Notes under the pieces: model-generated | Told to the model about the DNA's origin: nothing | Seen by the model: the letters and a program-made list of their open reading frames with translations, nothing else | The model's database searches: none | Assembly (NCBI GenBank): GCA_963708865.1 | Contig: CAVPUC010000005.1 | Span: forward strand, 1 to 64,000 | DNA: 64,000 bases | Reading direction: 5' to 3' | Source of the DNA: DAIDKA01 sp963708865 | GTDB lineage: Bacteria; Pseudomonadota; Gammaproteobacteria; Steroidobacterales; Steroidobacteraceae | Shown: piece by piece, positions 8,902 through 17,700 of the stretch | Layout of the letters: each line of letters begins with the position of its first letter | Numbering within the stretch: position 1 is the stretch's first letter | Position numbers and translations under genes: made by a program

Positions 8902-9714
8902 TTACTCATTGAGGTTCTTGTTGAACGCCGGACTTTTCATCTCTTGCTCGTAGATGCACTTGCTCTCGGTAGGGTCCAGGTAGTCCTCCCGGCTGTAATG
9001 CTTGGCGTTTTTCCACTCGCCGATCCAGTTGTCCGGATCGGTCATGGTGAATTCGTCTTCCAGCGTTCTGCCATCGGCGCTTAGGCTCAAGCGCTCCTTC
9101 ACGTGCAGCTTCTGCCCGCCCGGCACACCGTCAGACACGAAGTGACGCACGTCGGTGAAACCGATCGTGTCGACGAGGAGTGACTTGCCTTCCCAGTGCC
9201 CGATGGAGTCGCCGTTGTAGCTCGGTGCGATATCGGCTTCCGGCGGATGCTTGCGTCCGTCGGTATAGATCCAGCGCACATCATTATTGACCATCGCAAT
9301 CACGACCACCATCGTCGGCAGCTGGATCAGCTGAATCGGCCAGTACCGCGTCATGTTTTCGGGCACGCCCAGCGGCCAGCAGCGGCCCGCATTGTCCAGA
9401 TAGTCGAAGCCCTTGGCCCGATACGCGGTGATCTTGTCCTTCACCGCCTGCGCGGCAGGTGTGAGCTTCGGGAGCGGCAGAAAGTCATGGGCATCCGCAT
9501 CCGTGCCTTCGATCTTAAAGTTGTAGGTGCCCGTCAGGTTGACGGGCGCGGCCGACCGGTGCTTCTCCAAGTTCGATGGAGCGAGCGCACCCAGCACCCT
9601 ACCCTCATCTCCTGTCTGCGCCTCCGCCTTGCCGCACAATATTAGCGCGGCAATCGCTGCAGTGAAAACGCCGGCTGCGAGGCGAAGGCTTATGAAAGAC
9701 AGGGTCGGCTTCAT
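8902..9714 (-). CDS. secreted protein of unknown function, partner of DUF6152 gene
   Basis: A 270-residue protein with a signal peptide (hydrophobic residues 9-27, ending CGKAEA-Q). The mature part has the recurring pattern of a widespread secreted family: LTGTYNF, MVNNDVRWIYTDGRKHPPEADIAPSYNGDSIGHWEGKSLLVDTIGF, then the DPDNWIGEWKNAKHYSRED tail. Such proteins occur repeatedly beside DUF6152 proteins and TonB receptors in degraders of aromatic or steroid compounds. Their biochemical role is unknown. The start ATG overlaps the stop of the preceding DUF6152 gene (ATGA), which indicates translational coupling. Confidence 0.72.
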   Translation of the reverse strand: MKPTLSFISLRLAAGVFTAAIAALILCGKAEAQTGDEGRVLGALAPSNLEKHRSAAPVNLTGTYNFKIEGTDADAHDFLPLPKLTPAAQAVKDKITAYRAKGFDYLDNAGRCWPLGVPENMTRYWPIQLIQLPTMVVVIAMVNNDVRWIYTDGRKHPPEADIAPSYNGDSIGHWEGKSLLVDTIGFTDVRHFVSDGVPGGQKLHVKERLSLSADGRTLEDEFTMTDPDNWIGEWKNAKHYSREDYLDPTESKCIYEQEMKSPAFNKNLNE

Positions 9715-10157
9715 TTAGTTTCCTCTGGAGGCCACGGGGGTGGGCGGGCAATCAGTTCGTGACCGTCACTGCGCGTCACTTTGAGCAGATCCCCGCCTGG
9801 GCTCCCATCGCGCAGCGGACGGATCAGGGCCACGACCTGATCACCCAATGCCAGACTATCGCGCTTCCACCCCTCGTTCCTCTCCAGATAAAAGGAACCG
9901 TTGGTTTCGATCGTGAAGTCCCGCATCTCCCCGGCCGCATTCTTCACGGACAGCACGATCAGGGTGTGCGGGTTACCGAACCGGTATTCCTTAACGGTCC
10001 CGTGCACCTGTATCGAGTGGGTTGCGTCGTACATGGCGAAGGAATGGTGGCCCCACGCTGCCATGGCGCCGGTAAGCAGCAGCGTAGCGATGGATGGGAT
10101 CCAGACGCTACGCCGCCGATACCCCGGATTGGTGAAAACACATGGTTTGTCTTGCAC
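9711..10157 (-). CDS. DUF6152-family periplasmic protein
   Basis: A 148-residue protein with an N-terminal signal (SIATLLLTGAMAAWG) directly followed by the HHSFAMYDATHSIQVHGTV motif that opens the DUF6152 domain. The rest is a small beta-rich fold with KEYRFGNPHTLIVL and GDQVVALIRPLRDG. The start is GTG at 10157 with GAGGAG six bases upstream. It overlaps the next gene by four bases and follows the TonB receptor by about 70 bp, forming a periplasmic/outer-membrane block of the island. The function of the family is not established; a binding or chaperone role for imported substrate is speculation. Confidence 0.75.
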   Translation of the reverse strand: MQDKPCVFTNPGYRRRSVWIPSIATLLLTGAMAAWGHHSFAMYDATHSIQVHGTVKEYRFGNPHTLIVLSVKNAAGEMRDFTIETNGSFYLERNEGWKRDSLALGDQVVALIRPLRDGSPGGDLLKVTRSDGHELIARPPPWPPEETK

Positions 10158-10224
10158 GGATGCTCCTCGGGTCGCGAATTCAGCTAATACGTTGCTGAAT
10201 AGCCCATGATCCAGATCCCTAACC

Positions 10225-13217
10225 CTAATCCAGCTGGAAGCGCACGCCCACCCGGTATTCGCGGCCGATTACATCGTAGAGCGTCTGGTTGATGCCCTTC
10301 GGTGCGTTGCCGATGTTCTGGGTGGCGGCGACAGCCGGCGGATCGCGGTTCAGCGCATTCTCAACGGTCATGAACAGGGTGGTGGCCTTACCCACTTTAT
10401 AGCTCAGCGCGGTATCCAGATAGAACGCCCCAGCGATGTGATTGTTGTCGGTGGTGCGATCATTGATCGTCGAGGTGGGGCAACCCGATGTGCACTGAAT
10501 GTAGGAGTTAACGTAGGTCCCTTCACTCAACCCCCGGGCAGTCAGGGAGACGGTCGCGGGACCCTGGTCATAGATCACCGTTCCGAAGTACTTCCAGCTC
10601 GGCAGGTCGTTGGTACTGTACTCGGAGTTCTCGCCGGCAGTCTCCGGGTCGGTCGACGGAATGAGGCCGTTGTTCGTGTAGTTCTCCATGTAATGAGTCG
10701 CGAACAGCCGCACTGTCAGATTACCCGGCCAGTTGGCCATAATGGTATTCAGCGCCCGGCGGTAGCTTGATTCGATATCGATGCCGCGGGCTTTCTGCAC
10801 GCTGGTGTTGAAGGACTTTACGTCGACCTGGCTGACGTTCCCGTTGGCATCGCGGACGATGTCGCCGCAATACACCGTATCGCCGGCATAGCAGCCATCG
10901 ACGATGGTCGGCGCATCCAGCGCACTGATCGCCCCATTGATGTTGATCCGGTAGTAGTCAACCGAGGTGCTGAAGCCTTCCGCGAACCGCGGCGTGAGGA
11001 TGATACCCAGGTCGGTCGTGGTCGCCTTCTCCGGGGCCAGTGCTGTGTTCCCTGAGGTGATCGTAATCACAGTGGTGCTGGCGTTGTTGTGGAACGGATC
11101 AAGCAATGTGCTGGTTCCCGCGACACCGGCCGCATACAGGTCGTTGAGGTTCGGCGCACGGATATCGCGCGACTGCGTGGCCCGCAGGGTGACATCCTGG
11201 ATCGGGGTGAAGGTGAGCCCGGCCTTCCAGGTCGTGACATATCCCGAAGTGCTGTAGTCCGTTGCACGCGCGCCGGCGTTCAGGTCGAAGGCCTGGGCCC
11301 AGGCCTGATCTTTCGCGAGCGGCACCACCGTCTCCAGGAAACCTTCCGTCACGTTGTAGGAACCAATCGCCGCGTGGTAGTTGCCTGCGAAATAGGAATT
11401 TGTGGTCGACAGCGGATCGTTGGTGCCCTCGATGCCCTCGCGGCGGTGTTCGATGCCGGCTGCCAAGGACACGGGCCCCGCCCAATCCGAGATCGGCTCG
11501 CCTTGGACCGAGGCTGAGAATACATTCTGCGTGAGCTGCTGACGCAGCCACGAGTCGCCCTCGACATAGTTGATGGCGGCCGCGGAGGCCACACCCGTGC
11601 CGAAGATGTCGTACGGCACGCAGGTTGACACGCCGTTCGCGCAAACGATGGTGCCGTTAGGGCCTCTCACCGCATTGAGCGCACTCATGTACCGCGAGGT
11701 AACCGTGGTCAACGCCTGATCGTAGATGTGCGTCAGGCTGGTCTGCGCATAAGCCTTCCAGGTCCAGGGGGTATGAGCGCATCGAAGCTGCCTTCCACGC
11801 CGAGGACATATCGCTGCAGATCGCGGGCGTTGACGGCGGTGAGCGGTGGCAGGTCGGCGTTGAGCGAACCCGCCTTGAAGCTCGTCACGCCATCGGCGGC
11901 CAGCGCTGCCGCGGTGGCGGGCGGCAGGTACGCGTTGTTCGCCGACAGCGTCAGGTTGCCCAGGTCGAACTGCGGGGTCGCCGCGCTATACAGGTTCGAA
12001 TTGCCGTACGAGGCCTCGAAGTACACGATGGTGTTGTCAGTTACGTCGTAGCTCGCCGTGGCGTAGACGCTCTGGCGCGAGACGCGCGCATCCAGATCGC
12101 CCTCGTTACCGAAATCGGCGTACTTCCAGTCCCCGCCGATGAAGAACGGATCACTGGTCAGGGAACCCTGATTGAGCTGCGCGGTGGTGCCGCCTTGCCC
12201 GAAGTAGGTGCCCTTCAAGGGTCCCGAGTAGATGACCAGACCCGGCGTGGCGGCGGTGAGACCCACGTTATTGCTGACCAGAAAGTAGGGCTGACCGTTG
12301 GTTGCCGTGTAGGCCGGGTTGAGCAGCGTCTTGGTGCCGGCATACCAGGGGCGCGGAATGCCCGTAATGCCATCCGAGTGGGAGTCTTCAAGGCTCAAGA
12401 TCACATGGCCGCGGTCAGCGGCGAAGCCGGTGCCCCCCGTCCAGGACAGGTTATAGCTGCGATCGTCGCTGTAAGTGGTTTCCCCGCCCTGAACCTCAGC
12501 CTTCACCCCGGTGAACTTGCGGTCCAAAGTGAAGTTCACCACGCCCGCGATGGCATCCGAACCCCACACGGCCGAGGCGCCGCCCGTCACCACATCCACT
12601 CGCGAGATGAGCGCTTGCGGAATGGTGTTGATGTCCACGAGGCCGGTGGGGGTGGAGGCAGCCACGCGCTGGCCATCGAGCAGCACCAGTGTGCGGTTCG
12701 CACCCAAGCCGCGCAGGTTCAGGGCATTGATGCCGGCGACACCGGAACTCACGCTGCCGGTGGTGGTGGTGGTGGTGCTGCTGCCTGCGAGGGATGGCAG
12801 TTCATTGACGAAGTCGGCGATGTTGACGGGGGCGTCCATCTGGATTTCCGCAGCCGACAGCACTGACACCGGCGTCGGGCTCTGATAGCCGTCGCGCATG
12901 ATGTGCGAGCTGACGACCACTTCTTGCAGCTGTTCGGTACCAGGGCTGGCAGCGGCTGACGCATCCGCCGGGGCAGTCGGACCGCTATCGTCGGCGACGA
13001 TGCGTGAAATCGATCCCGGAGCCGCCCGAGCCATGAGCAAGGGCGCTGGGGTCGTGTCTGCGTCTTTTTGCTGCGGGGCCAGGGCCGTCTTTATGGCCGA
13101 TGCGACAGTCGTCTGCTGACTTGCACCGTCCACCTGCTGCGCCGGATCGGCCGCTTTGGCGGCAAATGGCACCAGGGAGCCAGACGCTAAAATTACCGAC
13201 AGGAATCCGATTTTCAC
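10225..13217 (-). pseudogene. TonB-dependent receptor split by a -1 frameshift
   Basis: One outer-membrane receptor of about 997 residues in two frames. The first half (GTG 13217, GAGGAG upstream) has a signal peptide, a TonB-box-like EQLQEVVVSSHIM, a plug domain (PVSVLSAAEIQMDAPVNIADFVNELP, RGLGANRTLVLLDGQRV, ASAVWGSDAIAGVVNFTLD) and the first barrel strands. The frame fails at 11767-11771, where a run of five G (plus strand) would need to be six. The second half then continues with WTWKAYAQTS, barrel strands and the C-terminal YDVIGREYRVGVRFQLD, whose final residues fit the outer-membrane assembly signal. With the base restored the gene is complete. It probably imports the island's substrate; no siderophore genes are nearby. 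Confidence 0.85.
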
Positions 13218-13320
13218 GTTATTTCTCCTCGAACATTTTGTGTAACAACTCCCCTCGTGGCCTCATCCCTTCCGTCAACCATTCCCCGCTGCAAGCGGTG
13301 CTGCTCGGCCCAATCGCTGC

Positions 13321-13577
13321 TCACCTTCCCGCGAGGTGACGATGAGGCTTGCCCGAGCACCCGCAGGCGGTCGCAGCAGCGCTTTTCTTGTTCACGACGG
13401 TGCTTCTCCTGAGCCCGTTCAATCTGATTCCGATCCCGCCCGTCACGACCCTTCGCACCGCTTCACCACTATGCGGATCGAGCGTCAGCGCCGCCTCGTT
13501 CATCCCCTGAAACACTTCAAACCGGCGTGGCTCGCGGTCCGCGCCGCGGTAAGGGTTTCGTACAGATAGGTGGGCAT
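13321..13577 (-). pseudogene. FmdB-like putative regulatory protein with a one-base frameshift
   Basis: Starting at ATG 13577 (GGAGAGGAAAG upstream) the frame gives MPTYLYET, the hallmark N-terminus of FmdB-family zinc-ribbon proteins. It then goes out of frame. The next frame supplies EPRRFEVFQGMNEAALTLDPHSGEAVRRVVTGG, which aligns with the family, and ends in CGCSGK. One missing C in the ACCC run around 13555 explains the break. The restored protein is about 85 residues. It lacks the usual first CxxC pair of FmdB, so it may not bind zinc as the family does. It sits between the receptor and the dehydrogenase of the minus-strand arm. Confidence 0.6.
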
Positions 13578-13605
13578 CTTTCCTCTCCGGCGTTGAGCCG
13601 ATCCT

Positions 13606-14556
13606 TCAGGCGGCCTCGAGGCCGTCACTCACCGTGATGCCCTCGGACTCAAGCTTGCTGATGCCCGCGCATTTCGCCATGTAGTCCAGGACGATGCTGA
13701 AATCCACATCGCCACGATTGCCATGCCCCATCGACTGCTGCACCAGATCACGCGTCACGTTCGCCACCGGCATGGGGACATCCAGTTCGCGCGCGAGACT
13801 CAATCCCAGATCCAAGTCCTTTCTCAGCAGCTCCGGCGTGAAGGTCACGGCATAATTCTGATTTACCCAGCCGGGCGTCTTGTACCGGGAGAAGATCGAG
13901 CCCATCACGCTGTTGTTGATGAACCCTAGGAAGGCATGGCGCGGCACGCCGGCCTTCTGGGCGAGGATCGTCAGCTCCGCCAGGGATTGGATCACCACCC
14001 CGAGATACAGGTTGTGGCAGATCTTCATGGTGCGGGCGAGCTCGCCTTCGCCGACATAGGTCACTCCCAGTCCGGCAATGGCCTCCAGGTACACGCGCAC
14101 TTCCTCGAAGACCTCCTTGGGGCCCGAGGTCACCACGGCGAGCTTGCCTGCCTTGACGCACTTACCGTTGCCGCTGACGGGCGCTGCGATGTATTTGGCG
14201 CCCCGCCCCTCAAGCTGCTTGCGGATCTGTGCTGAGGCCTCGACAGAGATGCTCGAGCACTCGACGAAGATTTTCGGGACGGCGTTGCCGGAAAGGATGC
14301 CGTGCTCGCCGAAGATAACCTCCTTCACATCGGCGGAGGTGGAGAGCATCGAGAAGACGATGTCGCGCTTTGCGAGATCGACCACGTTGTCCTTAACCTT
14401 GACGCCTCGCTTACTCAGGGACTCCGCCTTGGCACGGGTGCGGTTCCACACAGCTAGCTCGGCGCCGGCCTTCGCCAGCCGCTCCGCCATGGGATAGCCC
14501 ATGCGGCCCAAGCCGACCCAGCCCAGCGTGTACTTCGATAGATCCGCAGCACCCAT
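13606..14556 (-). CDS. 3-hydroxyisobutyrate dehydrogenase-like NAD(P)-dependent oxidoreductase
   Basis: A 316-residue beta-hydroxyacid dehydrogenase. The Rossmann motif is LGWVGLGRMGYPMAERLAKAG, the substrate-binding FVECSSISVEASAQIRKQL and AAPVSGNGKCVKAGKL follow, and the catalytic lysine lies in the RTMKICHNLYLG helix. A frame is open to 14631, but ATG 14556 is preferred because AGGAGAGG is placed correctly for it. The family oxidises 3-hydroxyisobutyrate, tartronate semialdehyde and related small hydroxyacids, and some members act on aromatic side-chain alcohols. It is the first gene of the minus-strand arm and diverges from the M24 gene across a shared promoter region. Confidence 0.83.
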   Translation of the reverse strand: MGAADLSKYTLGWVGLGRMGYPMAERLAKAGAELAVWNRTRAKAESLSKRGVKVKDNVVDLAKRDIVFSMLSTSADVKEVIFGEHGILSGNAVPKIFVECSSISVEASAQIRKQLEGRGAKYIAAPVSGNGKCVKAGKLAVVTSGPKEVFEEVRVYLEAIAGLGVTYVGEGELARTMKICHNLYLGVVIQSLAELTILAQKAGVPRHAFLGFINNSVMGSIFSRYKTPGWVNQNYAVTFTPELLRKDLDLGLSLARELDVPMPVANVTRDLVQQSMGHGNRGDVDFSIVLDYMAKCAGISKLESEGITVSDGLEAA

Positions 14557-14934
14557 TTGCATCCTCTCCTGATCAGCCGACTTGCCGGCTTGTTCTTCTT
14601 TCAGAGCACCGTGCGGCATATTTAAGCGCACGTGTGCACAGCAGATGAAAGAATATTAACGTCGACTTTGTCGCTACACAAGCTTTCCGAAAGCGGTGAG
14701 CCAAATTTTTTTTCGCCAAAACCCTTATAAATGCCTCCATTTCGCGCATATCTGTGTTCGCTGCACCATTTAGGCACGCGCTTAAGCCACAGCCGTTCCT
14801 CAAGCGGGCCTTGATCTATTTGCCGATTAACACCTAAAGTATGCACAGCTTTGCAGAGTCAATGCCGTGGCACACGTAGTCGCGAAGGACTCACGCGCTA
14901 CCTCGCACAGAAGGTTTTCGGGGAGAAACAGGTC
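14557..14934 (+). promoter_or_regulatory. divergent promoter region between the two catabolic arms
   Basis: This 378-bp spacer separates the divergent dehydrogenase and M24 genes and is clearly more AT-rich than its surroundings (14640-14770). At 14626-14637 GCGCACGTGTGC is an imperfect palindrome with a central CG, the general form of LacI-family operators, and a LacI-type regulator closes the island. A run of eight T is at 14705-14712. I cannot place -35/-10 boxes with confidence. No convincing coding signal is present. Confidence 0.4.
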
Positions 14935-16230
14935 ATGGCCCGTTCCACAGGCACTCTCATCACGAGCGACGATCTGAACCCGCGCTGGAACTGGCAGCGG
15001 CCGATTGCCGCGCCGGGCCGGGCCAATGTGGACTTCGAGGAACGCGTTGACTTTCGGCGGCTGCACCGCTACCGCGTCTCGCGCGCGCAGCAGGCGCTCA
15101 AGGGATCCGGCCTTGGGGCTGTTCTGTGCTTTGATAACAACAACATCCGCTATCTGACGAGCAGCGTCATTGGCGAATGGAGCCGCGACAAATTCTGCCG
15201 CTATGCCCTGTTCACGGGCGGCTCGGATCCGTTTCTGTGGGATTTCGGTTCGGCCGCCGCGCACCATCGACTGTTTGCGCCGTGGCTGAAGAGCGACCAT
15301 TGCCGCGCCGGCATGCTGGGACTTCGCGGTTCGGTGTCGGAGAAAGCCAATCTGTTCAAAAATGCCGCGAAGGAGATTGCGGACCTGTTGCGCAGCGAGG
15401 GCGTGGCGGACATGCCGCTGGGCGTGGATGTCGTGGAGCCGCCCATGATGTTCGCCCTGCAAAGCGAAGGGATCGAGGTACGCGATGCCCAGCAGGTCCT
15501 CTTGGATGCGCGCCAGATCAAAAGCATGGATGAGATCGTACTTCTGAATCAGTCCGCCGCCATGGTGGATGGGGCATATCAGCTCATCGCCGAGCACCTA
15601 AAGCCAGGCGTGCGGGAGAACGAGATCGTGGCCCTGGCCAACAAGTTCCTGTACGACAACGGCTCGGACGATGTGGAGGCCATCAACGCCGTGTCAGGTG
15701 AGCGCTGCGCACCGCATCCGCACAACTTCACCGACCGGATGTATCGGCCCGGGGATCAGGCGTTCTTCGATGTGATCCAGTCCTACATGGGATATCGCAC
15801 CTGCTACTACCGCACCTTGAACGTCGGTCGCTCCACGCCGGGTCAGGAGGATGCCTACCGGCGCGCCCGCGAATGGATCGATTCTGCCATCGCCCTCGTT
15901 CGCCCCGGCGTCACCACCGACAAGATCGCCGCGTTATGGCCTGCCGCCACCGAGTTTGGCTTCGCCAACGAAATGGAGGCGTTCGGACTGCAGTTCGGTC
16001 ACGGCCTGGGACTGGCCTTGCACGAGCGGCCGATCATCAGCCGACTGGTGTCCTTTGAGCATCCATTCGAACTAGAGGAAGGCATGGTTTTTGCGCTGGA
16101 AACGTATTGCCCGGCCGCGGACAACAGCGGCGCAGCGCGCATTGAGGAGGAGGTGGTGGTCACGAACGACGGTTGTCGCGTGATCACGCTTTTCCCGGCC
16201 CAGGATCTGTTCATCGCCAACAAGTACTGA
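14935..16230 (+). CDS. M24-family creatinase/DddP-fold metalloenzyme
   Basis: A 431-residue two-domain protein. The N-terminal creatinase-like domain (FDNNNIRYLTSSVIGEWSRDKFCRY, then PFLWDFGSAA) resembles in layout the DddP-type M24 proteins. The C-terminal pita-bread domain keeps the family positions FFDVIQSYMGYRTCYYRT, QFGHGLGLALHERP, LEEGMVFALETY and RIEEEVVVT. M24 members include aminopeptidases, creatinase and the DMSP lyase DddP, so the fold does not fix the reaction. A frame is open from 14851, but ATG 14935 follows GGGGAGAAACAG. It is the first gene of the plus-strand arm, so a catabolic C-N, C-S or C-O cleavage is more likely than peptide hydrolysis. Confidence 0.75.
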   Translation: MARSTGTLITSDDLNPRWNWQRPIAAPGRANVDFEERVDFRRLHRYRVSRAQQALKGSGLGAVLCFDNNNIRYLTSSVIGEWSRDKFCRYALFTGGSDPFLWDFGSAAAHHRLFAPWLKSDHCRAGMLGLRGSVSEKANLFKNAAKEIADLLRSEGVADMPLGVDVVEPPMMFALQSEGIEVRDAQQVLLDARQIKSMDEIVLLNQSAAMVDGAYQLIAEHLKPGVRENEIVALANKFLYDNGSDDVEAINAVSGERCAPHPHNFTDRMYRPGDQAFFDVIQSYMGYRTCYYRTLNVGRSTPGQEDAYRRAREWIDSAIALVRPGVTTDKIAALWPAATEFGFANEMEAFGLQFGHGLGLALHERPIISRLVSFEHPFELEEGMVFALETYCPAADNSGAARIEEEVVVTNDGCRVITLFPAQDLFIANKY

Positions 16231-16242
16231 AAGAGACTCGCC

Positions 16243-17694
16243 GTGTCCGACGCGCTCATCAGCAAGATTCCCACCAATCTGTACATCGACGGCCAGTGGT
16301 GCCCCTCGAGCGATGGACGGCGCTTCGATGTGTACGATCCCGCCACCGAGGAAGTGCTCGCGAACATCGCGTCCGCAAACGCCGAGGATGCGATCGCAGC
16401 CGTGGCGGCCGCGCACAGCGCGGGCCTGGCCTGGGCTGCACGGGCCCCGATCGAGCGGGCGGACATTTTGCGCAAGTCATACGATCTGATGATCGCGCGT
16501 CGCAACGATTTCGCGACCATCATCTCCCGCGAAGAGGGCAAACCCTTTGCCGAAGGTATCGGTGAGGTCGACTACGCCGCCGGGTTCCTGCGCTGGTTTG
16601 CCGAGGAAGCCGTGCGTTATTCGGGCCGCTTCGGCCGCGCACCCGCCGGTCGCAACAACATCCTGGTGCAGCACCGGCCGGTGGGCGTATCCCTCTTGAT
16701 CACACCTTGGAATTTCCCAGCGGCGATGGCGACCCGCAAGATCGCCCCTGCCTTGGCGGCCGGCTGTACGACCATCCTGAAACCGGCGTCCGAGACGCCG
16801 CTGACGGCACTGATGATGATGCAGCTATTCGAGGATGCCGGTGTTCCCCGCGGCGTCGTAAATCTGCTTCCCTCGCGCAATTCTGCGGCGATCGCCAATG
16901 CCATCCTGAGCGATGACCGTACGCGCAAGCTGTCCTTCACCGGCTCCACTGAAGTTGGGCGGACCCTCCTCGCCAAAGCGGCCGAAAGGGTCGTGAATTG
17001 TTCGATGGAACTGGGCGGCAACGCTCCGTTTATTGTGCTGGAGGACGCCGATGTCGCGGTGAGTGTCGAGGCCGCGATGGTCGCCAAGATCCGCAACGCG
17101 GGGCAGTCCTGCATCGGTGCGAACCGCTTCTATGTGCATGCGAGCCTGATGGAGGAGTTCGGGGCGCGGCTGGCGGACAAAATGGGCAGCCTCACGGTCG
17201 GCCCCGGACTGGATGCGGGCGTCGACATCGGCCCGTTGGTCAATGCCAGCACGCGTGACAAGGTCGAATCGCTGGTCAAGGAGGCTGTGGACCTTGGCGC
17301 CCGTGTGCTCATCGGCGGCAAACGTCTGCCGCGGCGCGGGTATTTCTACGCCCCCACCGTGCTGCGTGACATTCCGGAGGGCTGCTCCATCCTGCAGACC
17401 GAAATCTTCGGACCGGTCGCGACGCTGGTGCCGTTCTTGGATGACGAGGAGGTCGTCGAGAAGGCGAATGACACCATCTTCGGTCTTGCCGCCTACGTCT
17501 GCAGTCGCAACGTCGGCCGCGCACTTGCCGTGGCGGCTCGCATCGAAGCGGGGATCGTTGGCATCAATCGCGGTTTCGTCTCGGACCCGGCAGCTCCGTT
17601 CGGCGGCTTCAAGCAAAGCGGCATCGGGCGCGAAGGCTCCCAGGACGGGCTATACGAGTTCCTTGAGACCCAATACACGGCGGTGGACTGGTAA
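16243..17694 (+). CDS. NAD(P)-dependent aldehyde dehydrogenase, succinate-semialdehyde dehydrogenase-like
   Basis: A 483-residue aldehyde dehydrogenase with all core motifs: LLITPWNFPAAMATRKIAPAL, the nucleotide-binding FTGSTEVGRTL, the general base in MELGGNAPFIVLED, the catalytic cysteine in NAGQSCIGANRFYV, and TEIFGPVATLVPF. Its overall pattern is closest to the GabD/SSADH group. It starts with GTG at 16243, 12 bp after the M24 gene, and is followed by the E1 gene after six bases, so it belongs to one operon. The aldehyde is probably a short semialdehyde or a side-chain aldehyde released earlier in the pathway (inference). Confidence 0.88.
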   Translation: MSDALISKIPTNLYIDGQWCPSSDGRRFDVYDPATEEVLANIASANAEDAIAAVAAAHSAGLAWAARAPIERADILRKSYDLMIARRNDFATIISREEGKPFAEGIGEVDYAAGFLRWFAEEAVRYSGRFGRAPAGRNNILVQHRPVGVSLLITPWNFPAAMATRKIAPALAAGCTTILKPASETPLTALMMMQLFEDAGVPRGVVNLLPSRNSAAIANAILSDDRTRKLSFTGSTEVGRTLLAKAAERVVNCSMELGGNAPFIVLEDADVAVSVEAAMVAKIRNAGQSCIGANRFYVHASLMEEFGARLADKMGSLTVGPGLDAGVDIGPLVNASTRDKVESLVKEAVDLGARVLIGGKRLPRRGYFYAPTVLRDIPEGCSILQTEIFGPVATLVPFLDDEEVVEKANDTIFGLAAYVCSRNVGRALAVAARIEAGIVGINRGFVSDPAAPFGGFKQSGIGREGSQDGLYEFLETQYTAVDW

Positions 17695-17700
17695 TCCTCG

